In this document: positions 1 to 8,390 of the stretch, piece after piece
Numbering within the stretch: position 1 is the first letter of the stretch
Layout: the number at the start of each line of letters is the position of its first letter
Source: Bacillus sp. (in: firmicutes)
Lineage (GTDB): Bacteria; Bacillota; Bacilli; Bacillales; Bacillaceae
Assembly: GCA_031180405.1 (NCBI GenBank)
Contig: JAPSLU010000007.1
Coordinates: forward strand, 1 to 59,370
Direction of reading: 5' to 3'
Length of the DNA: 59,370 bases
The notes under the pieces: model-generated
What the model saw: the letters and a program-made list of their open reading frames with translations, nothing else
What the model was told of the DNA's origin: nothing
The model's database searches: none
Position numbers and translations under genes: made by a program

Positions 1-61
1 TCCCCCGAAAACCGATAGAAATCTGCTACACCCAGGGAATCACAAAACGTGAGACCAACCC

Positions 62-1519
62 TCAATCCCTATATTTATATACCACACTACACGAAACGGG
101 ACGAGAAACCTGTCCCCTTGTCCCTAAGACGATGTCCTTTCCTTTCTCCTGGTCATAGGCTGTGAAGCTCACAACTTTTTCACCAGAGTTTATGAATAGT
201 TCCACAGAATGAAGATCAAGGAAAAACTCGAGCAGAATGTTGACTTGGCTGCTTGTTGAAAGCTCTTCTACCTTTATTAACCCTTGATTCCCGTAATCAG
301 ATGAAATTGATAGAGAGTTATTTTCCACATCTACTTGAACAGTTGTCGATTTTGTTTCATTTTTGTTAAGTATGATCTCAAATTTCCCACTTGTATTAGG
401 TACTTTCACTTTCAAATAGCCAGTAGATTTCCCTGCAATTGTTACTTCTTCCCCTTCACCAAACTGAACATTATCATAGGTAACCTCAGAGGAGAAATAG
501 CTTTCTTGATCAATAAGGGGCCGTTGTATGAGTTGACCGTCCTTAATACTGAGCTTTCTTGGTAATGACATCATTCCATTAAACCCATATTCCTTCGGTG
601 GAGTTGTTTCATGCCAACGGTGCATCCAACCGATTAATAATCGCTCCCCATCCTTTCCCTCTGTCGATTGTGGTGCATAGAAGGTTTGGCCGTAATCTAG
701 TAACCCCTTATTTTCTGAAGTAAAAGTCCCTCTTTCAAAGTCCATTTGCCCAATTACATATGCTGTCTTATTTTGAATTTCTTCTGCAAATTCAGGATCA
801 CATGGCATTTCTGAAAATAAGAGCACATCCTTCCCATCAATTCTGAACAAATCCGGGCATTCTAATAAGGTGTTTTCCTCAAATTTAGATTGATAGATTG
901 AAGAATGGAACGTCCATTCTAATAAATCCTTTGATTTAAACATAATGTTTTCTCCGCGCCTTTGAGCATTTCTTACAGATAATACACAGTAATAAACACC
1001 ATCAACCTCCATTACCTTTGGATCTCTAAAATCACAGATAAGATAATCCTCTGGTAACTGTTTTTCGCTAATAACAGGGTTTAACTTATATTTTTCAAAA
1101 TTCACCCCGTCTTCTGAGAATGCAATACATTGACGTTCAGCAATTTCCGGCTCATCTCTGTCATAGCCCATGTTTGGATCTATATGACCTGTGTACATTA
1201 AATAAAGCTTGCCATCCTTTTCAATCGCACTTCCTGAAAAGCAACCATTCGCATCATAGGCTTTGTCATTTGCCATCGCAACAGGAAGGTGCTCCCAGTT
1301 AACAAAATCCTCTGTTGTCGCATGTCCCCAGTGCATATCGCTCCAAACGATATCATACGGGTTATATTGATAGAACAGATGGTATTTTCCTTGATAATAC
1401 GTAAATCCATTCGGATCGTTCATCCACCCAATTTCAGGGGAGAAATGATAAATTGGTCTGTTTGATGCTTTATGTTTGTTTTGCTGAATATAGTCATTTG
1501 CTTTTTGTAATCGATTCAT
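62..1519 (-). CDS. Glycoside hydrolase family 32 beta-fructosidase (sucrose/fructo-oligosaccharide hydrolase)
   Basis: Cytoplasmic enzyme of 485 residues, close to the usual length of SacA/ScrB-type sucrases, with no signal peptide. The GH32 nucleophile motif WMNDPNG is at about residues 32-38 (Asp35), followed by FRDP near 165 and an ECPDLF motif (acid/base Glu) near 220; a C-terminal beta-sandwich follows. It should cleave terminal beta-fructosyl residues from sucrose or short fructans. It is the last gene of an ABC-importer operon, 12 bases after the permease, with RBS GAGGTG. Because import is by ABC rather than PTS, unphosphorylated substrate is more likely than sucrose-6-phosphate (inference). 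The last ~20 codons run through a palindromic repeat at 98-124, so the C-terminal tail after about LG-TRGQ is probably not ancestral. Confidence 0.93.
   Translation of the reverse strand: MNRLQKANDYIQQNKHKASNRPIYHFSPEIGWMNDPNGFTYYQGKYHLFYQYNPYDIVWSDMHWGHATTEDFVNWEHLPVAMANDKAYDANGCFSGSAIEKDGKLYLMYTGHIDPNMGYDRDEPEIAERQCIAFSEDGVNFEKYKLNPVISEKQLPEDYLICDFRDPKVMEVDGVYYCVLSVRNAQRRGENIMFKSKDLLEWTFHSSIYQSKFEENTLLECPDLFRIDGKDVLLFSEMPCDPEFAEEIQNKTAYVIGQMDFERGTFTSENKGLLDYGQTFYAPQSTEGKDGERLLIGWMHRWHETTPPKEYGFNGMMSLPRKLSIKDGQLIQRPLIDQESYFSSEVTYDNVQFGEGEEVTIAGKSTGYLKVKVPNTSGKFEIILNKNETKSTTVQVDVENNSLSISSDYGNQGLIKVEELSTSSQVNILLEFFLDLHSVELFINSGEKVVSFTAYDQEKGKDIVLGTRGQVSRPVSCSVVYKYRD
98..124 (+). repeat. REP-like palindromic element, copy 1 (inside the GH32 coding end)
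   Basis: Arms GGGAC and GTCCC enclose the core AACCTGTCCCC. Read in the sense of the GH32 gene the core is GGGGACAGGTT. It encodes part of the C-terminal tail of the enzyme. Confidence 0.7.
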
Positions 1520-1531
1520 TTTGCACCTCGT

Positions 1532-2365
1532 TTATTTAATTCCACTCTGCATGGAGCCTTCAACAATGTATTTTTGGAAAATGATATAGAGCACAACGAT
1601 CGGAATGGTGACAATCGTTAAGGCCGCCATAACATGACTTGTGTAAATATTATACGTATCACTGAAAATTGCATTTAATGCAACCTGAATCGGCATTAGG
1701 TCTGCATTTGAAAGCGCCATGACCGGCCATAAGAAGTCATTCCAGGATGCTAGGAAGGTTAAAATTCCCACAGTGATATACATGTTCAAGCTCGATGGAA
1801 TAACAATTCGGAAAAAGCAGCCCATTTCACTTAGTCCATCAATTTTCCCTGATTCAATTAACTCACCTGGAAATGATAGAAAGTGCTGTCTGAACAAGAA
1901 AATATTCATGACATTGATGATAAAGGGCATCAAATAACCTGGCACTGTGTTAATTAAGCCCATTTCATTCACAACTAAAAATAACGGAAGAATTGTCGCC
2001 TCAATTGGAACAATCATTAATGCGATAATAAAAATGAGTATGCCGTCTTTAAACGGAAATTGAAATCTTGCTAGGGCATATCCCGCTAACGAGTTAATTG
2101 TTAACCCAAAAACAACAGTTACTGAGGCGTAAATCAGACTATTGCCGACATTTTTGAAAATATTATAAAAGCCTAGTAACTCTGTATAGGACTTTAACGA
2201 TAAATCTGAGAATCTCGGAATGATTGCATAGATTGACCCAATATCTCTGTAAATCACTTCATCAATTTTAAAAGAAGACAGAATCATCCATAGAAGAGGA
2301 ACTAAAAACTGTAATGCAACAACAGATGCTAGTAAGTAAAACAAGATTTTCTTCACCTTCTTCAT
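1532..2365 (-). CDS. Sugar ABC transporter permease, MalG type
   Basis: Inner-membrane permease of 277 residues with six predicted hydrophobic segments. The cytoplasmic EAA-type loop (ESGKIDGLSEMG followed by FRIVIPSS, about residues 170-195) docks the ATPase. It pairs with the MalF-type permease upstream, which it overlaps by 4 bases (ATGA), the usual sign of translational coupling; RBS AGGAG lies in the upstream gene. No ATPase gene is present, so the system probably borrows a shared MsmX-type ATPase, as many Bacillus CUT1 importers do (established for the family, inferred here). The substrate is inferred from the neighbouring GH32 enzyme. Confidence 0.93.
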   Translation of the reverse strand: MKKVKKILFYLLASVVALQFLVPLLWMILSSFKIDEVIYRDIGSIYAIIPRFSDLSLKSYTELLGFYNIFKNVGNSLIYASVTVVFGLTINSLAGYALARFQFPFKDGILIFIIALMIVPIEATILPLFLVVNEMGLINTVPGYLMPFIINVMNIFLFRQHFLSFPGELIESGKIDGLSEMGCFFRIVIPSSLNMYITVGILTFLASWNDFLWPVMALSNADLMPIQVALNAIFSDTYNIYTSHVMAALTIVTIPIVVLYIIFQKYIVEGSMQSGIK

Positions 2366-3300
2366 GCCGTCCGCTCCTCTCTAAATAATTTTTTAATCAC
2401 AATTGACACAACTACTAAGAAAACAGTAAATACAAGGGTGATCGCACTCGCATATCCGATGTTTCGATGTCTAAATCCATATTCATAGATGTATTGCAAA
2501 GTCGTCATCGTGGAGTAATCCGGTCCGCCACCAGTCATAACCATTGGTTGAACAATTAACTTAAATGCCTGAATCGTAGTGGTGATGACTAAAAACATCA
2601 GGATTGGTTTTAATGAAGGAATCGTAATAAATAAGAACTTTTGAAACCCATTCGCTCCATCAATATCTGCTGCTTCATATAAACTGTTATCAATATTTTT
2701 TAATCCCGCTAAGAAAATCATCATTTGATAACCACACCCTGACCATGCGGAAATCGCCACAATTGTGTACATCGCTTGATCAGCACTAGATAGGAATGGT
2801 TGTTTCGCAATTCCTATACTCGCTAATATTTCATTGATCAGTCCAGATGTCGGGTTTAACATAACAGTCCAAAGAATAGATATGACAACGAGTGACAACA
2901 CCGCTGGTGAAAAGTATGCTGTCCGGAAAAAGCCAACTCCCTTGATTTTTTTATTCACAATCAACGCTAGCCCAAGTGCCATCGCGAGTTGAAGTGGTAC
3001 AACAAACACCACAAACTTAATGGTGTTCAAAAAGCTTTGAATGAGCACCTCATCTGTCAGCATTCGTTTGAAATTTTCTATACCGATAAATTGCTTATCA
3101 TTCGGTTTTAATAAATAGTAATCTGTAAATCCGTACGTAAATGCTAGAACAATAGGTAAAACGATAAATAGAATGGAAAGCACCATTGCTGGTGTTAAAA
3201 ATCCATAGGCAGAAACAACTTCACCTTTTTTATAATGCTCACTGTTTCGGTAATGTTCTGTTGTATTTCTCACTTTCACATAGTTTTTTACCGTTTTCAT
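2362..3300 (-). CDS. Sugar ABC transporter permease, MalF type
   Basis: Permease of 312 residues with an N-terminal cytoplasmic stretch of about 35 residues, six hydrophobic segments and an EAA loop EAADIDGANGFQKF near residue 215. An ATG at 3300 follows an in-frame GTG at 3303; both are served by AAGGGTG, and the ATG is preferred. It lies between the binding-protein gene and the MalG-type gene. The 93-base gap to the binding-protein gene holds a hairpin at 3340-3362, which would let the solute-binding protein be made in excess over the permeases. Confidence 0.93.
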   Translation of the reverse strand: MKTVKNYVKVRNTTEHYRNSEHYKKGEVVSAYGFLTPAMVLSILFIVLPIVLAFTYGFTDYYLLKPNDKQFIGIENFKRMLTDEVLIQSFLNTIKFVVFVVPLQLAMALGLALIVNKKIKGVGFFRTAYFSPAVLSLVVISILWTVMLNPTSGLINEILASIGIAKQPFLSSADQAMYTIVAISAWSGCGYQMMIFLAGLKNIDNSLYEAADIDGANGFQKFLFITIPSLKPILMFLVITTTIQAFKLIVQPMVMTGGGPDYSTMTTLQYIYEYGFRHRNIGYASAITLVFTVFLVVVSIVIKKLFREERTA

Positions 3301-3339
3301 CACTTCACACCCTTTACACTTGGCTTTTAAATTGCAAAA

Positions 3340-3362
3340 GCCTCTCTTATAAGGGAAGAGGC
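3340..3362 (-). terminator. Intercistronic hairpin between binding-protein and permease genes
   Basis: GCCTCT pairs with AGAGGC around an inner TTATAAG palindrome. On the minus strand only a short TTTT follows, so it is more likely a partial terminator or mRNA-stabilising hairpin than a full stop. Confidence 0.55.
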
Positions 3363-3393
3363 GAGGTCAATACCCCACCCCCTCCTAACAAAA

Positions 3394-4776
3394 TTATTTT
3401 TGATATTTTTTAAATTCTAAATCAATCTTCTTTACTGCATCATCTAAGTATTGCTTAATCGTTGCTTCATCCGTGACTTTATTTTGACCAATTTTCAAGA
3501 TGACATCTTTTGCAAATGTTTCAGATAAGTATGGGTATCCAGGTGAAACAGGACGAGATTTATTTGTGTTTTCAACCTGATATTTTAAAACAGTCCAAGC
3601 TTCATTATGGTATGGATTGTCTGTATTTGTATCAATTGCACCAATTGAATTTACACGAGTTGGGATTGATCCATTTGCAAGATAATATTCTTCAGATGCT
3701 TCGTCATTGGTTAACCATTCCATAACCTCTACTACTTGCTTAATACGTTCTTCATCTTCTTCTTGTCCGTTTCTGACAAATGCCCAGCTTCCTGATGGAG
3801 TGTATAAACCATCATAGTCTTCACTCATTTTCGGATAACGAACAGTTTTAAATTTTAAGTTTGGATAGTTACTCGTTAATTCACTTACATACCAGAAACC
3901 GCTTACAGATAAAGCTGTTTTACCAGAATGGAATGCTTTTTCTGACTCAGATGCACTCGCAAGCTGTGGATCTGCAAACAATTGAGCATATTTTGTTAGT
4001 GCTTCTACACTCTTATCACTGTTTAATACACCATCAACTGTAATCCCATCTTCACCAACAATATTTGTATCGTTACCCCAAAGAAGTGGTGTAAAATAGT
4101 ACGTTCCTGTTTCATATGCACCAGCTGTAATATCAGGTAATAATAAGCTTACAGCACTTTCATAGCCCTCAAATGCTGGATCGTCAGTTGTTTTTGCAAA
4201 ATCATCAATCTTTCTTGCTAGCTCAACAAATTGGTCCCATGTCCAATCTTGATCAGATGTTGGAACTAGTGCCTTGACATCTTCAGGTAATGCATTGATC
4301 ATATCCTCGTTATACATAATTGCTACACCGGAATCTGAATATCCCATTCCATAAAACTTGTCATCAACGGTTCCTTGATCGATGATTGCTTCCGTGAATC
4401 CCTCTTTAAATCCTTCACTCATATATCCATCTAACTCACCAAGAAGTCCTGAATCCACATATGCCGCGATATCTGGACCATCTAGCGTAAAAATATCCGG
4501 CATGTCATTTGCCGTAATGGCTGCATTTAATTTATCGATATACCCGGAACCCGCACCTGCACGAGTAATATTTTGAATTTCCACTTGAGGCTTATCTGGA
4601 TGCTCTTCATTGTAGCTCTTTACACGATCAGCAAACATCTTCCCTTCAGGATGATCGGCAGCAGCTTGTGTCCAAATTACAATCTTGTCATCGCTACCAC
4701 CTGTTTCATTCGAGCTACACGCTACTAACGAAAGAGATAAAACTAACATTGAAACAAACAAAATTAATTTTTTCAT
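3394..4776 (-). CDS. Sugar ABC transporter substrate-binding lipoprotein
   Basis: Extracellular solute-binding protein of 460 residues, family 1 (CUT1). The signal peptide ends in a lipobox LSLVAC with the lipidated cysteine at residue 20, followed by a Ser/Asn/Gly linker. It is the first gene of the operon, transcribed from a near-consensus sigma-A promoter at 4838-4866. An operator-like palindrome sits in the leader and a cre-like box lies just upstream of the promoter. It should capture sucrose or fructo-oligosaccharides at the membrane surface and deliver them to the two permeases; the ligand is inferred from the GH32 neighbour only. Confidence 0.93.
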   Translation of the reverse strand: MKKLILFVSMLVLSLSLVACSSNETGGSDDKIVIWTQAAADHPEGKMFADRVKSYNEEHPDKPQVEIQNITRAGAGSGYIDKLNAAITANDMPDIFTLDGPDIAAYVDSGLLGELDGYMSEGFKEGFTEAIIDQGTVDDKFYGMGYSDSGVAIMYNEDMINALPEDVKALVPTSDQDWTWDQFVELARKIDDFAKTTDDPAFEGYESAVSLLLPDITAGAYETGTYYFTPLLWGNDTNIVGEDGITVDGVLNSDKSVEALTKYAQLFADPQLASASESEKAFHSGKTALSVSGFWYVSELTSNYPNLKFKTVRYPKMSEDYDGLYTPSGSWAFVRNGQEEDEERIKQVVEVMEWLTNDEASEEYYLANGSIPTRVNSIGAIDTNTDNPYHNEAWTVLKYQVENTNKSRPVSPGYPYLSETFAKDVILKIGQNKVTDEATIKQYLDDAVKKIDLEFKKYQK

Positions 4777-4808
4777 ACTTTCATAGACCCCCTAGTCTGA
4801 ATAATTGG

Positions 4809-4822
4809 TGAAAACGTATTCA
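4809..4822. promoter_or_regulatory. Probable LacI-family operator
   Basis: TGAAAACGTATTCA, a near-palindrome with the central CG typical of LacI-family sites. It lies just downstream of the transcription start expected for the binding-protein operon. It shares CGTATTC with the site at 5001-5012 on the other side of the divergent region. Confidence 0.6.
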
Positions 4823-4837
4823 CGCTTTCTGATTTTT

Positions 4838-4866
4838 ATGTTACGATAGACAAAAATAAATGTCAA
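4838..4866 (-). promoter_or_regulatory. Sigma-A promoter of the fructoside transport operon
   Basis: On the minus strand a perfect -35 TTGACA (4861-4866) and a -10 TAACAT (4838-4843) are separated by 17 bases. Confidence 0.75.
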
Positions 4867-4874
4867 CACGTTTT

Positions 4875-4888
4875 TATAAGCGTTTTCA
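4875..4888. promoter_or_regulatory. cre-like box (CcpA or the local LacI-family repressor)
   Basis: TATAAGCGTTTTCA differs from the cre consensus TGWAARCGYTWNCW at one base. It lies just upstream of the -35 of the transport operon. The local LacI-type protein could also bind it. Confidence 0.5.
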
Positions 4889-4917
4889 AACGTGTTTATT
4901 CTAGCCGTTCTATTAAA

Positions 4918-4945
4918 TTTACGGTTACCTAAACTATGATATAAT
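4918..4945 (+). promoter_or_regulatory. Probable promoter of the lacI-type gene
   Basis: TTTACG and TATAAT are separated by 16 bases; the -10 is perfect and the -35 is weak. Confidence 0.45.
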
Positions 4946-5000
4946 TACTTTATACCATCCAAAACAATAACTTAATACCAAGAATAATATTCATATATTA

Positions 5001-5012
5001 GAATACGTATTC
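5001..5012. promoter_or_regulatory. Probable autoregulatory LacI-family operator
   Basis: GAATACGTATTC is a perfect 12-base palindrome just upstream of the RBS of the lacI-type gene. Its half-site matches the operator at 4809-4822, which suggests one repressor controls both divergent units. Confidence 0.6.
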
Positions 5013-5029
5013 AAACGGAGGAGTAACTT

Positions 5030-6010
5030 ATGAGTAAACTCACTATGAAAGAAATCGCCAAACTTGCAAACGTTTCCCAATCAACTGTTTCACGAGTAAT
5101 TAACGGAAATAAAGGAGTCAATGAAGATGCCATGAAACGTGTTCTTCAAGTCATTGAAGAAAGTGGTTATGTACCTAACAAAGCAGCTCAAACCTTAAAA
5201 AAGAGCCAATCAAAAATTATCGGGGTTTGCTTAACAGAGACGTACAATCCCTATTTCGTAGAATTGATTGATGCACTAGAATCAGAAGCCCGCAAAAACG
5301 GCTATAGCATTCTACTGCACAATTCAAAACACAATCCAATTATCGAATGGGAAAGCATCCAAAACTTTATTGCCCGCCAGGTAGACGGTATGATTCTCGT
5401 CCCTACAGGTGAATACAATATTCAAAGAATAAGTAAGCTTGCGATCCCTTCTGTTGTCATGACACAAAACCGAAAGCCCCTTGACAGTGTAGGCCTTGAC
5501 CATATGAAAGCAGGAAAAATGGTTGGAGAAAAATTTATCCATGCAGGTCATCGAAAATTTGGATTTGTCGGAACAATACCCGATGATAAATTTCTAGGTT
5601 ACAAAAGCGCCTTGTACGAAAACGGTTTCGAATTTGACGAGAAACATTATATCCAGCTTGAAGAAACCTCAACGAATAACTTTTTAATGCGAAGAGATAT
5701 TGAGAACTATTTAAACTCTGTCAAATCACTTGATTTCACCTGTTTGTTTACAGCTAATGATATTATGGCGCTAGAATTTATGAAGGCAGCAAAAGAAAGG
5801 AATATCAGAATTCCTGAAGATATAAGCGTGATCGGATTCGATGATACGTACCTTGCAAAAATCATGGGCATTTCCAGTATTCATCAGCCAATCGAAGAAA
5901 TGGTGAATACAACAATTGAAATACTATTAAACAGAATGGAAAATGAGGTTTCAACGGAGGCTATACAAATTAAGTTGGATCCTACTTTGATTGAGCGGAC
6001 TAGTTCTTAG
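5030..6010 (+). CDS. LacI-family transcriptional regulator of the fructoside locus
   Basis: Regulator of 326 residues. The N-terminal helix-turn-helix and hinge (MKEIAKLANVSQSTVSRVING, then GYVPNKAAQTLKKSQS) occupy residues 1-60, and a periplasmic-binding-protein-like sensor domain occupies about 62-326. RBS GGAGGAG fixes the ATG. It is divergent from the transport operon, and paired palindromes in the shared 250-base region fit repression of both sides with relief by the transported sugar (inference). The stop codon is followed within 7 bases by an 8-bp hairpin of the REP-like family. Confidence 0.92.
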   Translation: MSKLTMKEIAKLANVSQSTVSRVINGNKGVNEDAMKRVLQVIEESGYVPNKAAQTLKKSQSKIIGVCLTETYNPYFVELIDALESEARKNGYSILLHNSKHNPIIEWESIQNFIARQVDGMILVPTGEYNIQRISKLAIPSVVMTQNRKPLDSVGLDHMKAGKMVGEKFIHAGHRKFGFVGTIPDDKFLGYKSALYENGFEFDEKHYIQLEETSTNNFLMRRDIENYLNSVKSLDFTCLFTANDIMALEFMKAAKERNIRIPEDISVIGFDDTYLAKIMGISSIHQPIEEMVNTTIEILLNRMENEVSTEAIQIKLDPTLIERTSS

Positions 6011-6110
6011 AGGGTCGGAGGGACAGGTTCATCGTCCCTCCCTTCCAATCTAGAGTTAAATTAAAATAAGTATGTTCAAACTTGGGACAACTCACCTGTC
6101 CCCTTGTCCC
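6011..6110. repeat. Composite REP-like unit: two hairpins facing each other
   Basis: The first hairpin, 6017-6041, has an 8-bp perfect stem GGAGGGAC/GTCCCTCC and a core reading GGACAGGTT on the plus strand. The second, 6084-6110, has a 7-bp perfect stem GGGACAA/TTGTCCC and a core reading GGGGACAGGT on the minus strand. The ~42-base spacer contains AGTTAAAT. The same arrangement recurs at 9569-9687. The first hairpin follows the lacI-type stop and the second overlaps the end of the SGNH gene, so the unit fills a convergent gap. Confidence 0.7.
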
Positions 6111-6946
6111 TGCTTCCCTGTAAAGTAATTACCCAAGTATTCAGCCCATACTTTATGTCCAGATTTATTTGGTTGATTTGATGCTGTTACATACTCTTTT
6201 AGTTTTTTATTGTCTAGAGCAGGCCAGTTTTCCCAGTGGTCTATGTATGTGATGCTATTTTCTTTTGCGAAATTTTTAATTTCATCTACTTGCTTTGGGT
6301 AATATATGGCATTGTGGATTGGGTTTGAAGGCTGTAGGAGAACAGTAATTCCTTCATTTTCTGCTTCCCATGAATTTATGATCTTTTGAATATAACCTGT
6401 ACGATTTTGCATGGAGACTTTTTCATTATTATCACGAATCATGAACGGCTCAAATAGGGCAATGTCTGGATTTAGCTCATTTACCTTTTTATATGATTTT
6501 GTTCTAATCACATCTACAGTTGTTTTGTTCACTTCTGATAAGATTTCCACATTAAAGAGGTCTTTTCCGTAGGTTTCTGTTAAATGCTGCTTTAATAGAT
6601 CTGGCCATGCCTCTTTTTCACTTGAAGAGCTCTCAGATCCGTATATCACCATATTTAATGTTTGTCCATTTTGGGATGCGTCTATGATTTTCTTTTGAAG
6701 TTCCTGTGGTAGATTACGAGTGTATGTAGAAAGATCCTGTTTATTTTCCTCTTTTTTAACCTGTTGTGTTGTTTTTTCCTCTATGGGTTCTGTATTTTTC
6801 TCCACTACTTGGTTTACGACTATGGAATCATCTTTTTTTACGATTTGTTGGGCTTGAGCCGAGAGTTTTTGATTCCAATGAATGTTTCCAGCAATGATCG
6901 CTCCAGCACTTATGGTGACGATAACGCCACATATCAGATTCTTCAT
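6092..6946 (-). CDS. Exported SGNH/GDSL-type hydrolase
   Basis: Protein of 284 residues with an N-terminal membrane anchor or uncleaved signal (about residues 3-22), a charged linker to about residue 75 and an SGNH hydrolase fold. The nucleophile block is VIYGSESSSSE, an atypical GxS block, and the C-terminal block SGHKVWAEYL supplies the probable catalytic His. Such proteins often de-esterify surface polysaccharides; the substrate here is unknown. RBS GGGGGA supports the start. The last codons (GQGDR and TGA) lie inside a REP-like element, so the natural C-terminus was probably a few residues different. Confidence 0.75.
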   Translation of the reverse strand: MKNLICGVIVTISAGAIIAGNIHWNQKLSAQAQQIVKKDDSIVVNQVVEKNTEPIEEKTTQQVKKEENKQDLSTYTRNLPQELQKKIIDASQNGQTLNMVIYGSESSSSEKEAWPDLLKQHLTETYGKDLFNVEILSEVNKTTVDVIRTKSYKKVNELNPDIALFEPFMIRDNNEKVSMQNRTGYIQKIINSWEAENEGITVLLQPSNPIHNAIYYPKQVDEIKNFAKENSITYIDHWENWPALDNKKLKEYVTASNQPNKSGHKVWAEYLGNYFTGKQGQGDR

Positions 6947-7320
6947 GATATCCCCCAGTTTTTTTGTTATAGTGAAATCGATTTCTGGTATGTTTCACCT
7001 TTGCTCTCAAATCTATTTAATAGATTATTCATAAGCATACTACCATTATATGGGGTGACTCTATCATTGCCTATCATATTCGGTTGACAAATCCCGGGCG
7101 ATCCTTACATTCCAACAAGATTTTGACGTCTTCACCCTTCTTTCGATATCAGTTTGTGACGATGAGACTCAGGGATTGTCTTATTTTTTACAATGCTTGG
7201 TGCAAATCTATGGAATATATTGACCCTTTAGTTGTCTACTAAACCATACCTTTCTCCCTGTATCAGAACAAGGGACCTCCCCCCTGATCATGCCCCTTTT
7301 GCCTTAAGATTGAGCAATAA
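6947..7320. other. Intergenic stretch without a convincing gene
   Basis: No reading frame here has an RBS with protein-like composition. A stretch at 7264-7290 (GAACAAGGGACC then a C-run) could be a badly decayed REP-like element, but its arms do not pair. Confidence 0.4.
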
Positions 7321-7352
7321 AAGAGCCGAAGTATCAGTACTCCGGCTCTTTA
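7321..7352 (-). terminator. Terminator after the TTE-repeat protein gene
   Basis: AAGAGCCG and CGGCTCTT pair with an inner AGTA/TACT. On the minus strand the hairpin is followed by TTTTATTG, 9 bases past the stop codon. Confidence 0.75.
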
Positions 7353-7360
7353 TCAAAAAC

Positions 7361-8344
7361 TTATTCTTTTACAGCTTCTACTTCTGTTTCTACTTCTACT
7401 TCTGTTTCTACTTCTACTTCTGTAGTAGCTTCTGCATCAGCTTCTTCTGTTGGTTCTTCAGTTGTTGCTTCTTCCTCAACAGCTACTGCATGAACAGCAG
7501 CGTTCATATGTGCGTGAGATTTTGCTGTTTCACTTGCGTGTGCACTTGCTTGTGCTTCAGCTTTGTTTACAATAGATGGATTTACTTCTTCTGTTGTTTC
7601 TGTTGTTTCTTCTGCTACTGTTTCAGCTACTTCTGTTGTTTCCTCTACTTCTGTTTCAGCTGCTTCTGTTGTTTCTTCTACTTCTGTTTCAACTGCTTCT
7701 GTCGTTTCTTCTACTTCTGTTTCAGTTGCTTCTGTCGTTTCCTCTACTTCTGTTTCAATTGCTTCTGTTGTTTCTTCTACTTCTGTTTCAATTGCTTCTG
7801 TTGTTTCTTCTACTTCTGTTTCAATTGCTTCTGTTGTTTCTTCTGTTACTGTTGCCTCTGCTTCTGTTGTTGCCTCTGCTTCTGTTGTTGCCTCTGCTTC
7901 TGTTGTTTCTTCAGCAACTGCATGAACAGCCGAGTTTTCATTTGCATGTAGCTTAGCATTTTCACTCGCATGTTCATTTGCTTGTGATTTTACTTTATTG
8001 ACTGCAGATTTATTTACTTTAACTTCTTCAATAACAGCTTCAGTTTGCTCTTCTTCTGTTACCTCAGGTTTTACATTAACTGTAGTAACAACTTTTGTTT
8101 TACCATGTACTGCAGCATTTGGTGCCGCGTTTTCTTTTGCTGTTGCACTAGCGTTCACACTTGCCTGAGCTTTCTTCTCTTTCAATTCTTTGTTTGAGTC
8201 TGAAGTTTTTTCAACTTTTACCGTTTTAACTGCTTTTGCATCTACTGGAGCAGCTGCTTCACTAATTTGTCCACCTACAAAAACACCTACTGATACGACT
8301 CCGGCTAACACCAATGATTTTACTACATTATTTTTAAATTTCAT
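7361..8344 (-). CDS. Secreted protein with an 11-residue EETTEAIETEV tandem repeat
   Basis: Exported protein of 327 residues with no recognised enzyme domain. The signal peptide covers about residues 1-31 (hydrophobic LVLAGVVSVGVFVGG, cleavage near SEAAA). The mature part has three copies of a ~27-residue Ala/His/Asn-rich motif of the form QAxxHASENAKxHAxxNxAVHA. Between copies two and three lies an acidic low-complexity region: EATTEA units, then about seven EETTEAxETEV units (33-bp period). A TEVEVETEV tail ends the protein. It has no LPxTG-type signal, so it is probably released or held by charge. RBS AAGGAGAG decides the start. It lies 46 bases after the gene for another Ala/Lys-rich exported protein and probably shares its transcript. 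Function unknown. Confidence 0.8.
   Translation of the reverse strand: MKFKNNVVKSLVLAGVVSVGVFVGGQISEAAAPVDAKAVKTVKVEKTSDSNKELKEKKAQASVNASATAKENAAPNAAVHGKTKVVTTVNVKPEVTEEEQTEAVIEEVKVNKSAVNKVKSQANEHASENAKLHANENSAVHAVAEETTEAEATTEAEATTEAEATVTEETTEAIETEVEETTEAIETEVEETTEAIETEVEETTEATETEVEETTEAVETEVEETTEAAETEVEETTEVAETVAEETTETTEEVNPSIVNKAEAQASAHASETAKSHAHMNAAVHAVAVEEEATTEEPTEEADAEATTEVEVETEVEVETEVEAVKE
7590..7920 (-). repeat. 33-bp tandem repeat array in the secreted protein gene
   Basis: About seven near-identical 33-bp units encode EETTEAxETEV, preceded by shorter EATTEA units. Unit length is a multiple of three, so copy-number change would alter protein length without a frameshift. Confidence 0.8.
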
Positions 8345-8390
8345 TTTATATGACTCTCCTTTTTGTTTTAAAATTTATTTACATTCATTT

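Noticed and set aside
7590-7920. Regular repeat array considered as CRISPR
   Set aside because: Repeats are directly adjacent 33-bp coding units without spacers, and no cas genes are nearby.
7232-7951. Long plus-strand reading frame rich in Phe/Cys/Tyr
   Set aside because: It is antisense to the EETTEA repeat array; its composition is the mirror of the repeat and it has no RBS.
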